Positions 7,057 through 12,361 of a stretch of 12,361 nucleotides of DNA are shown piece by piece (position 1 is the first letter of the stretch; the number at the start of each line of letters is the position of its first letter). This DNA comes from CAYOXM01 sp964407925. GTDB lineage: Bacteria; Patescibacteriota; Patescibacteriia; SG8-24. A program made the position numbers and the translations under genes. The stretch covers positions 1-12,361 of the forward strand of contig CAYOXM010000032.1 of NCBI GenBank assembly GCA_964407925.1. The letters are read 5' to 3'. A model generated the notes under the pieces. The model had not been told where the DNA came from. It ran no database searches and was given only the letters and a program-made list of their open reading frames with translations.

Positions 7057-8409
7057 TCACCACCGCACCCCGTGCCCCACGAACCGCAGCAGACGGTGCG
7101 GCACGCCGTTCTCCCGGCAGATTTCCTCGTACACGTACGCGCTGCGCCGGGGCGTCCGCTTCATCGTGTGGTAGTCGATGGCGACCAGCCCGAACCGGCC
7201 GGAAAACCCCTTCTCCCACTCGAAATTGTCGATGAGCGACCAGTGGAAATACCCGCGCACGTCGACGCCCGACTTGATGGCGTGATAGACCTCCTTGATC
7301 GCCGCGACGATGATGCGCGGCCGCTTGCCGTCGTCAGCGTTCGCCACGCCGTGCTCGGTGATGATGATGGGCAGCTTGAACCGGCTCATCGAGATGATGG
7401 CCTCGAAAATGCCCTGCGTGTTGATTTCCCAGCCAAGATCGCTCGTCTCGCGGTTCTCGGTGTGCACTTCGTAGAAGAACTGCGCGATGTTCGTCGGCAC
7501 GTACTTGATGCGGTAATGGAAGTAGTAGTTGATGCCGATGAAATCGTGGCATCCCCTCGTCCAGATGAAGAACTGCCGGTTGAACGCCTTGTCGGCGAAC
7601 CAGACGAAGACGTTATCGACGAACGACTGCTTGCGGTACGGCTCGAAGGTGATGACGTTCTGCGCGATGCCGACCGACGCCGTCTTTCCGCGCGCCTTCA
7701 TGACGCGGTGGATGGCGTGATACGCCTTGCGGTGCCCGAGGCAGAGCTTGCCGAACACGTGGACGTTCGAGAACGGGTTGCGTTTGCCGGGCGGCCAGGC
7801 CCCCGCGCCGTACGACTGGACGAGGTACACCATCGGTTCGTTGATGGTGATCCAGTTGTCGACCAGGTCGCCGAACTCCTTGGCGGCGAACTCGGCGTAC
7901 CGCTCGAACTCCTTCAGCGCGTCGCCCGACTCCCAGCCGCCTTTCGCGGCGAACCACTTCGGCAGGGTGAAGTGCCAGAGCGTCAGCATGACTTTCATCC
8001 CGCGGGCCCGCAATGCCTCGAGCACGCGGCGGTAGTGCAGCACGGCGTCCATGTCCCACTTCCCCTCCTCGGGCTCGATGCGGCTCCACTCGAGCGAAAG
8101 GCGGTGCGCGTTCTGACCGAGCGATTTCGCCAAATCAAAATCCTCCTCGTACCGCGCGTAATGGTCGCACGCGACCTTCGCGGTCGTGCCGTCGAGCACG
8201 TGCCCGGGAATTTTTTCCCATTCGGACCAGTCGTTGTCCGTCCCGCCTTCGACCTGATGCGACGACGTCGCCGCGCCCCACAGGAATCCGTCGGGAAATT
8301 TGCGCGTCTCGTGGATGTGCGGACGCGCCTGCGGCAATTCGCTCAGGTAATCGATGCCCGCGTGCGGGTGTTCATCGTGACTTTGCTGGCCCAAAGCGGT
8401 AGTTGACAT
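7057..8409 (-). CDS. Glycoside hydrolase family 1 beta-glycosidase
   Basis: GH1 enzymes hydrolyse beta-linked glucosides or galactosides by a retaining mechanism in a TIM barrel. This 450-residue protein has FPDGFLWGAATSSHQVEG at 38-55 (Q52 is a sugar-binding residue), H146 in LWHFTLP, N190 and the acid/base E191 in TINEP, and the nucleophile E352 in ITEHG. W390 and NFEW (395-398) complete the -1 subsite; glutamate at 397 points to non-phosphorylated substrates. The Asn that normally follows the nucleophile (ITENG) is His353 here. About 37 residues precede the usual start of the domain; they are His-rich and do not look like a signal peptide, so the enzyme is probably cytoplasmic. The ATG at 8409 lies 6 nt after the -10 box, so the mRNA should be leaderless. 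It is monocistronic, and I see no clear terminator after it. The natural substrate cannot be told from sequence. Confidence 0.96.
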   Translation of the reverse strand: MSTTALGQQSHDEHPHAGIDYLSELPQARPHIHETRKFPDGFLWGAATSSHQVEGGTDNDWSEWEKIPGHVLDGTTAKVACDHYARYEEDFDLAKSLGQNAHRLSLEWSRIEPEEGKWDMDAVLHYRRVLEALRARGMKVMLTLWHFTLPKWFAAKGGWESGDALKEFERYAEFAAKEFGDLVDNWITINEPMVYLVQSYGAGAWPPGKRNPFSNVHVFGKLCLGHRKAYHAIHRVMKARGKTASVGIAQNVITFEPYRKQSFVDNVFVWFADKAFNRQFFIWTRGCHDFIGINYYFHYRIKYVPTNIAQFFYEVHTENRETSDLGWEINTQGIFEAIISMSRFKLPIIITEHGVANADDGKRPRIIVAAIKEVYHAIKSGVDVRGYFHWSLIDNFEWEKGFSGRFGLVAIDYHTMKRTPRRSAYVYEEICRENGVPHRLLRFVGHGVRW

Positions 8410-8415
8410 GGGAAA

Positions 8416-8444
8416 AGTATAGCATTTTTAAGCGCGGTTTTCAA
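8416..8444 (-). promoter_or_regulatory. GH1 promoter, near consensus and leaderless
   Basis: On the minus strand, TTGAAA (8439-8444), a 17-nt spacer ending in TGC, and TATACT (8416-8421) give a near-consensus promoter with extended -10. The start expected 7 nt after the -10 box coincides with the A of the GH1 ATG (8409). No Shine-Dalgarno site could fit in the 6 nt between. Confidence 0.8.
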
Positions 8445-8458
8445 TTCGCCAGACAAAT

Positions 8459-8507
8459 AAAAAAGACCGTTTTTTGGCTGCATGAAAACAAAAAACGGCC
8501 CTTTTTT
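8459..8507 (-). terminator. Strong, symmetric (two-way) rho-independent terminator
   Basis: The arms 8459-8476 and 8489-8507 form a long stem: six A, G, a CCG/CGG core and six T on each side, with one G-U pair and one bulge. The loop is about 12 nt. T runs follow the core in both directions, so it can end transcripts from either strand. It closes the rhodanese-methyltransferase operon (stop at 8595) and the putative small transcript from the promoter at 8540-8568, and isolates the GH1 promoter. Confidence 0.85.
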
Positions 8508-8533
8508 GAGACACGCGATCTCGTGGGGCACGC
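8459..8533 (-). ncRNA. Putative small RNA or terminated leader of about 75 nt
   Basis: A good promoter (8540-8568) should start transcription near G8533, and the strong terminator at 8459-8507 would end it about 75 nt later. No gene with a convincing start lies between them; the one ATG nearby (8549) is part of the -10 region and its frame runs out of frame into GH1. A small GAGA/TCTC hairpin precedes the terminator. I do not recognise an RNA family. The alternatives are a leader whose attenuator sometimes lets transcription into GH1, or a promoter with no function. Confidence 0.4.
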
Positions 8534-8539
8534 AGAGTG

Positions 8540-8568
8540 ACGTTAGCATGTTTTCCCGAATTTGTCAA
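8540..8568 (-). promoter_or_regulatory. Promoter upstream of the terminator (small RNA/leader)
   Basis: On the minus strand, a perfect TTGACA (8563-8568), a 17-nt spacer ending in TGC, and TAACGT (8540-8545) form an extended -10 promoter. It lies after the methyltransferase stop codon and before the terminator. Confidence 0.6.
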
Positions 8569-8581
8569 GACTGCCTGACAA
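8562..8581. promoter_or_regulatory. Inverted repeat overlapping a -35 box (possible operator)
   Basis: TTGTCA and TGACAA form a perfect 6-bp inverted repeat separated by 8 nt. One arm includes most of the -35 hexamer of the promoter at 8540-8568, the position expected for a repressor or activator site. A chance occurrence is possible. Confidence 0.35.
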
Positions 8582-8594
8582 TAACGGCTGAACG

Positions 8595-9194
8595 TCATCG
8601 CCGATACAGGTAGACTCCGGCGTCGCTGCGCGACTCGTGCCGCCACTCGGGGAACGAGAACACGTACGACACGACGCGGCTGCCGGGCCGGAGTTCGCGC
8701 CGCAGCTTCTCCTGCATCTTCTCCATCTGCTGAGTGATGAGGAACAGCGAAACGACGTCCGCGTGCGCGACGCTGTCGTCCCAGTAACTGCCGAGGTGGA
8801 CGGTCGCGCGGTCCCCCAGCCCGGCGCGCCGGATCATCAGGCGCGACCACAGCCACAGGTACGGATTCACTTCCCAACCCTCGGCACGCGCGCCGGCTTT
8901 CGCCGCGGCAATGACGAGACGGCCGTCACCGGAACCGAGGTCGACGAACGTTTCGCCGGGCTTCACCCCCGCGAGCGCGAGCATTTCCCCGACGCGCTCG
9001 CCGCCCGTCGGCACGTAGGGCGCGCCGAACAGGACGGAATACGCGGAGGTCACGAAAAAAACGGCGCAGGCGAGGGAAAAAACGGCGATGAACGCCGCGA
9101 TGAACGGGTAGCCCCACGCGGCGACCGCCAGCATGAGCGTGACCTGCGCCCAAAGCAGGCCCGCAAACAGCGCGAGCGCGGAAAGCGGCCGCAT
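8595..9194 (-). CDS. Membrane-anchored class I methyltransferase, FAM173 (ATPSCKMT)-like
   Basis: This 199-residue protein has two hydrophobic segments (about 4-26 and 29-50) followed by a SAM-binding domain with motif I VDLGSGDG (84-91) and acidic E108 in EVNP. The sequence around it (YVPT before the domain, DLGSGDGR, E-NP, ADVVSLFL, LRRELRPGSRVVS, FPEW) closely resembles, from memory, eukaryotic FAM173 proteins, which methylate lysines of mitochondrial membrane-associated proteins such as ATP synthase subunit c. FAM173 is also anchored by an N-terminal segment. A protein-lysine methyltransferase acting at the membrane is therefore plausible, but the bacterial substrate is unknown. ATG 9194 follows the rhodanese stop by 4 nt with GAGG overlapping the stop, which indicates translational coupling. 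A longer in-frame reading upstream would overlap the rhodanese gene and is rejected. Confidence 0.85.
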   Translation of the reverse strand: MRPLSALALFAGLLWAQVTLMLAVAAWGYPFIAAFIAVFSLACAVFFVTSAYSVLFGAPYVPTGGERVGEMLALAGVKPGETFVDLGSGDGRLVIAAAKAGARAEGWEVNPYLWLWSRLMIRRAGLGDRATVHLGSYWDDSVAHADVVSLFLITQQMEKMQEKLRRELRPGSRVVSYVFSFPEWRHESRSDAGVYLYRR

Positions 9195-9198
9195 CGCC

Positions 9199-9636
9199 TC
9201 AGAAGAGCGGTTCGTTATCGTGCGATTCGGGGTCGATCTCGGTCGCTTCGTCCCCGGTAAACCCGCGCTCCTCCGGCGTCGACTCAAGCAAGTCCTCCTC
9301 GATCTCGAGCGGGGCGATTTCGCAGAAGCGGTCGATGCCGCCGGCGAGGAACTCGACGGTTCCGTAGCCGAGGTCCTTCAGGGTGTCGTGCACCTCGTGC
9401 ATGTCCTCCTCCTGCGTCGGTCCGACGATCACGATGACGCGCTTCGCCTTGTCGGGAAGGAGGTTCTCGATGTTGGATTCGAGTTCCTTGCGCGGGACGT
9501 TGAGCGAATCCTTGATGTGGCCGGCTTCCCAGTCGGCGCGCTCACGGACGTCGATCACGACGTGCTCGCGCTCGTCCTTGCCGTGCAGGTCGAGCAGGTG
9601 TTCGCAGGTGATGTGGGGCAGCTGTTGCTTTGGCAT
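9199..9636 (-). CDS. Rhodanese-fold protein without catalytic cysteine
   Basis: Rhodanese domains normally transfer sulfur through a cysteine in a CxxGxR loop. This 145-residue protein has the N-terminal hallmarks VVIDVRERADWEAGHIKDSLNVP (in parts: VVIDVRE at 26-32, GHI at 39-41, LNVP at 45-48) and the C-terminal GY-x2-VEFLAGGID (90-102). The active-site loop between them reads VIVIVGPTQEED, with valine/glycine (71-72) where cysteine is expected. The only cysteines are C11 and C105, outside the loop. It is therefore probably a non-catalytic domain used for binding or regulation. A 40-residue acidic tail follows. It is cytoplasmic by lack of a signal. I choose ATG 9636; a TTG at 9654 is possible. 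It is the first gene of an operon with the FAM173-like methyltransferase. Confidence 0.87.
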   Translation of the reverse strand: MPKQQLPHITCEHLLDLHGKDEREHVVIDVRERADWEAGHIKDSLNVPRKELESNIENLLPDKAKRVIVIVGPTQEEDMHEVHDTLKDLGYGTVEFLAGGIDRFCEIAPLEIEEDLLESTPEERGFTGDEATEIDPESHDNEPLF

Positions 9637-9653
9637 ACGCTGGATATTCGCCA

Positions 9654-9659
9654 ATTATC
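9654..9659 (-). promoter_or_regulatory. Weak -10 candidate for the rhodanese-methyltransferase operon
   Basis: GATAAT on the minus strand matches the -10 consensus at 5/6 and lies 18 nt before the ATG at 9636. I find no convincing -35 hexamer at 15-18 nt and no TGn extension. There is also no obvious terminator between the protease stop (9713) and this point, so readthrough from the protease is possible. Confidence 0.3.
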
Positions 9660-9712
9660 GCTGAAAACATGGTAGCCGAGATGGCCGATTCCGTACAGAC
9701 GGCGCGGGAGGC

Positions 9713-10855
9713 TCAATTGATCGCGTCACGGACGGCGTAATCGGTGAAAAACGCGTCGGGAACGTCACGGACCTTCCCGGCCCAGCCGGCACCGAAAACC
9801 TGCGCGGCGCGATTTTCGTCCGGTATCTGACGCAGCGTGCCGAAGGAGTCGATGACCACGTACACGCGCGGATCGGTCGTTATCTTGACGAGCGCGCCGG
9901 CCCTGTACGTGACGTTGCCGATCAGCCGGTACGTCGAGAGGTCCTTGGCCGCCGCGTACCTGACGACGGCGTAGTCGGGATACCAGGAAAAATACGTTGC
10001 CTCGTTCGGGAACACCAGCCTGTCGCCGTTCGAAAGCAGGCAAAACAGCGTGGGAGACTCGACCGTGCGGACGACGTACTCGCACCCGGGCGACTCCTGG
10101 CGCGCGACGAACGGCGGCGCGTCGAACCGCGGCGGATCGGCATGCGTGACGAACGCATCGTGGCTGCCGGTCCCGTCCTTGTCCAGCCAGTTCAGGAATC
10201 CGAGCACGTCGCCGGACTCGTAGTGGCTGATCGTCTTCTGTCCGGTCTTCTCGTCGATGACGTAGGTGACGCGCGTCGCCACGCCGACGATGTCGCCGTC
10301 CGCGTCGACGAGCGGCCCGCCGGAATTCCCCTCGGCGATGCCCGCGTTCGATGCCAGCGACCCCCTGTTGTAGCCGTTGATGAACCCTGCGGACTCCTGG
10401 AGCGTCTGCGAACCGCCAGGGAAACCGAGGACCTTAATGGCATCGCCCGGCGCGGCGAACTCGTCGGTCTTGAGCGGCGCGGGAAGCCCTTGCGGTCCGG
10501 AGAGATGGGCGCCGGTGACGAGGACGGCGAAATCCCGCTCGGTTCGCTCATCGAAAACCGCCTTGAGCACGGTCGCCTTGTAGAAGGTCTTCGGCTTCAG
10601 CGACGCGTCAGTGGAAAAACCGACCGTGCACGACTCGGCATGTTTCCCCGTTTCGATGTCCATGGCGACGTGACCCGCGGTCAGCACGTAACCCTGCGCG
10701 GCGTTGATGAGCGCCCCGCTCCCCTGCCGGTCCGCGCAGACGATGTACGCGACGGCGCTCGCCGTCGCGCCGGGAACGGCGGCATCGGCCGCACGGGCCG
10801 CGGGAGGCAGCGCGAGCGCGATTGCCGCGAGGGCGGGGAGAAGGCGTTTCAGCAT
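9713..10855 (-). CDS. Secreted trypsin-like serine protease with Parcubacteria-type C-terminal domain
   Basis: This 380-residue protein starts with a signal peptide (MLKR, hydrophobic core, ARA/A cleavage near 22-23), so it is exported. The trypsin-like (DegP/S1-type) domain covers about 30-225 with the triad H62 in TAGHV, D108 in ERDFAVL and S178 in GNSGGPL. C40 and C76 could form a disulfide, as could C258 and C272. No PDZ domain follows. Instead, residues about 255-380 carry VFPNEATYFSWYPD, GNVTYRAGALVKITTDPRVYVV, LRQIPDE and DVPDAFFTDY (in parts), a pattern I recall as a recurrent domain of secreted Parcubacteria proteins. I use ATG 10855 because it gives the signal peptide; a TTG at 10876 lies inside the preceding terminator. 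An extended -10 box 9 nt upstream makes the mRNA nearly leaderless. The substrate is unknown; envelope protein quality control or processing is plausible. Confidence 0.93.
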   Translation of the reverse strand: MLKRLLPALAAIALALPPAARAADAAVPGATASAVAYIVCADRQGSGALINAAQGYVLTAGHVAMDIETGKHAESCTVGFSTDASLKPKTFYKATVLKAVFDERTERDFAVLVTGAHLSGPQGLPAPLKTDEFAAPGDAIKVLGFPGGSQTLQESAGFINGYNRGSLASNAGIAEGNSGGPLVDADGDIVGVATRVTYVIDEKTGQKTISHYESGDVLGFLNWLDKDGTGSHDAFVTHADPPRFDAPPFVARQESPGCEYVVRTVESPTLFCLLSNGDRLVFPNEATYFSWYPDYAVVRYAAAKDLSTYRLIGNVTYRAGALVKITTDPRVYVVIDSFGTLRQIPDENRAAQVFGAGWAGKVRDVPDAFFTDYAVRDAIN

Positions 10856-10864
10856 AACGTGCCT

Positions 10865-10873
10865 AGCATAACA
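10865..10873 (-). promoter_or_regulatory. Extended -10 promoter of the protease
   Basis: TGT-TATGCT on the minus strand is an extended -10 box that lies 9 nt before the ATG at 10855, leaving room for a leader of about 2-5 nt and no Shine-Dalgarno site. The place of the -35 hexamer is taken up by the typA terminator hairpin, and no -35 match is seen. Confidence 0.55.
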
Positions 10874-10874
10874 C

Positions 10875-10903
10875 AAAACCGGACCGCTTTCGCGGACCGG
10901 TTT
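10875..10903 (-). terminator. Rho-independent terminator of typA
   Basis: Minus-strand arms of 12 nt (10892-10903 and 10876-10887) pair with one central T-T mismatch around a GAAA tetraloop, and end in TTTT (10878-10875). It lies 6 nt after the typA stop codon. The T tract is short, so some readthrough into the protease gene is likely. Confidence 0.8.
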
Positions 10904-10909
10904 GAGCGC

Positions 10910-12361
10910 TTATTCCTGCGATTTGCTTTCGTTGCGCAAGGCGCGCTTGCGGTCGTTCGGATCGAGGAGCGCCTTGCGGATGCGGATGTTCTTCGGGGTC
11001 ACCTCGACGAGCTCGTCGTCGCCGATGTACTCGAGCGCGTCCTCGAGGCCCATCGTGCGCGGCGTGTCGAGCCCCTCGGCTGCGCCGTCGCCCTTCGAGC
11101 GCATGTTGGAAAGCTTCTTCTCCTTGCAGACGTTCACCTCGAGGTCTTCCGCCTTGGCGTTCTGGCCGACGACCATGCCGCAATATACCCGCACGCCCGG
11201 GCCGAGGAACAGCTGACCGCGCTCCTGCGCGGCGACGAGCGAGTACGTCCTCGTCTCGCCATCCTCGAAGACGATGAGCGAACCGTGCGCGTTCGCGTCA
11301 AAGTCGCCCTTGTATTCCTCGTAGCCGTGGAACAGCGCATTCATGATGCCGAGGCCCTTGGTGTCGGTGAGCAGTTCCGAGCGGTAGCCGATGAGGCCGC
11401 GCGTCGGGATGACGAACTCGAGGTAGGCGGTCTTGTTCTCGACCTTCATGTCCTTCATCTCGCCGCGGCGCTTGCCGAGCTTTTCGATGACCGATCCGGC
11501 GAACGACTCGGGCACTTCGACCGTCACGTGCTCGATCGGCTCGAGCTTCTTGCCGCCCTCTTCCTTGAAGATGACCTGCGGCTTCGACACTTGGAGTTCG
11601 TAGCCTTCGCGGCGCATCTTTTCGATGAGGATGGCGAGGTGCAGTTCGCCGCGACCGGCCATTTCCCACTTTTCGGCGGAATCGGTCGGGAACATCTTGA
11701 GCGCGACGTCGGTCTCGAGCTCGTGCTCGAGCCGCTCCTTGATCTGGCGCGACGTCGTGAACTGGCCTTCCTCGCCGGCGAACGGCGACGTGTTGATGCC
11801 GAAGGTCATCTTGACCGTCGGTTCCTCGATGGCGATGGTCGGCAATGCGACCGGATTCGCGACGTCGGCGACGGTTTCGCCGATCGAGACGTCCGGGATG
11901 CCGGCGATGGCGACGATGTCGCCCGCGAACACCTCGTCGACTTCGATGCGGCTCATGCCCTGGAACGACATCACCGCGGTGATTTTCGCCTTTTTCATGA
12001 CGCCGTCGCGGTTGATGTGCGCGACCTCCTGGCCCTTTTTGATGCTGCCGGCATACAGGCGGCCGACGGCGATCTTGCCCTTGAAATTGTCGTAAGAGAG
12101 GTTGACCGTGAGCATCTGGAGCGGCGCGGCGATTTCGGCCTTCGCGACCGGGATGACCTTGAGGATCGTCTCGAATACCGGCTTGATGTCGGTCATTTTC
12201 GAAAGGTCCGGCTCGAAACCGGCCTTGCCCTGCACGCCTGAGGCGTACACCACCGGGAAATCGGTCTGTTCGTCGGACGCGCCGAGTTCGACGAAGAGGT
12301 CGAACGTCTTGTCGAGCACCCAGTCGATGCGGGCCTCGGGCTTGTCGATCTTGTTGATGAC
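10910..12361 (-). CDS. typA: TypA/BipA translational GTPase (C-terminal 483 residues, runs off the right edge)
   Basis: TypA/BipA is a ribosome-binding GTPase related to EF-G and LepA that helps 50S assembly and stress adaptation. The window holds 483 codons, about four fifths of the usual ~610. The right edge cuts the G domain at the G4 motif (NKID), so the P-loop and switch regions are outside. What follows is the rest of the G domain, the beta-barrel domain II (LSYDNFKGKIAVGRLYAG), the EF-G-like domain III (GRGELHLAILIEKMRREGYEL, in parts) and domain V (IPTRGLIGYRSELLTDTKG). The family-specific C-terminal domain ends in the diagnostic NMRSKGDG ... MGLEDALEYI ... VEVTPKNIRIRK, the region that touches the decoding centre and A-site tRNA. 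The start lies outside the window. A terminator follows the stop. Confidence 0.98.
   Translation of the reverse strand, partial: VINKIDKPEARIDWVLDKTFDLFVELGASDEQTDFPVVYASGVQGKAGFEPDLSKMTDIKPVFETILKVIPVAKAEIAAPLQMLTVNLSYDNFKGKIAVGRLYAGSIKKGQEVAHINRDGVMKKAKITAVMSFQGMSRIEVDEVFAGDIVAIAGIPDVSIGETVADVANPVALPTIAIEEPTVKMTFGINTSPFAGEEGQFTTSRQIKERLEHELETDVALKMFPTDSAEKWEMAGRGELHLAILIEKMRREGYELQVSKPQVIFKEEGGKKLEPIEHVTVEVPESFAGSVIEKLGKRRGEMKDMKVENKTAYLEFVIPTRGLIGYRSELLTDTKGLGIMNALFHGYEEYKGDFDANAHGSLIVFEDGETRTYSLVAAQERGQLFLGPGVRVYCGMVVGQNAKAEDLEVNVCKEKKLSNMRSKGDGAAEGLDTPRTMGLEDALEYIGDDELVEVTPKNIRIRKALLDPNDRKRALRNESKSQE

Noticed and set aside
8343..8549. A 68-codon minus-strand reading frame starting at the ATG at 8549
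   Set aside because: Its ATG is part of the extended -10 region, it runs straight through the terminator stem and then out of frame into GH1, and the translation is unlike a conserved protein.
10856..10876. TTG start (10876) for the protease
   Set aside because: It lies at the base of the typA terminator and would hide the signal peptide behind extra residues.

Overview
This GC-rich window (high GC by eye, standard genetic code) carries ten protein genes, eight on the minus strand and two on the plus strand, with short intergenic gaps and no tRNA, rRNA, CRISPR array, insertion sequence or phage gene that I can see. The best clue to the host is the C-terminal third of the secreted serine protease (9713-10855). 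It matches, from memory, a domain seen again and again in secreted proteins of Parcubacteria (Patescibacteria/CPR). Compact genes and several promoters set almost directly on start codons fit a small genome, but the taxonomic call remains an inference from one domain.

Layout. 1-1206 (minus): N-terminal 402 codons of UvrA, running off the left edge. 1374-2060 (plus): an unknown helical protein with its own promoter, Shine-Dalgarno site and terminator. 2101-4158 (minus): UvrB with a sigma70-type promoter upstream. 5104-6456 and 4261-5100 (minus): a beta-CASP metallo-beta-lactamase ribonuclease followed 3 nt later by a protein of unknown function with an N-terminal zinc-finger-like CxxC/HxxxC motif. 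6579-6995 (plus): a DUF5658-like membrane protein, divergent from the ribonuclease. 7057-8409 (minus): a GH1 beta-glycosidase. 8410-8594: a dense regulatory gap with the GH1 promoter, a two-way terminator, and a second promoter that would make a transcript of about 75 nt ending at that terminator. 9199-9636 and 8595-9194 (minus): a two-gene operon of a rhodanese-fold protein lacking the catalytic cysteine and a membrane-anchored FAM173-like methyltransferase. 9713-10855 (minus): exported trypsin-like protease. 10910-12361 (minus): C-terminal 483 residues of the ribosome-associated GTPase TypA/BipA, running off the right edge.

How the genes work together. UvrA and UvrB are partners in nucleotide excision repair, here separated by one opposing gene. 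The rest are housekeeping (TypA, RNA turnover) or envelope/carbohydrate functions without an obvious shared pathway. The most unusual material is regulatory. GH1 has a near-consensus promoter (TTGAAA-N17-TATACT with a TGC extension) spaced so that transcription should start on the A of the ATG, which means a leaderless mRNA. The ribonuclease and the protease have similar extended -10 boxes 9-10 nt from their ATGs, while the two plus-strand genes use ordinary Shine-Dalgarno leaders. I do not see a defence system or other multi-gene accessory cassette. The strongest candidates for something undescribed are the putative small RNA/leader at 8459-8533 and the protease with a Parcubacteria-type C-terminal domain.
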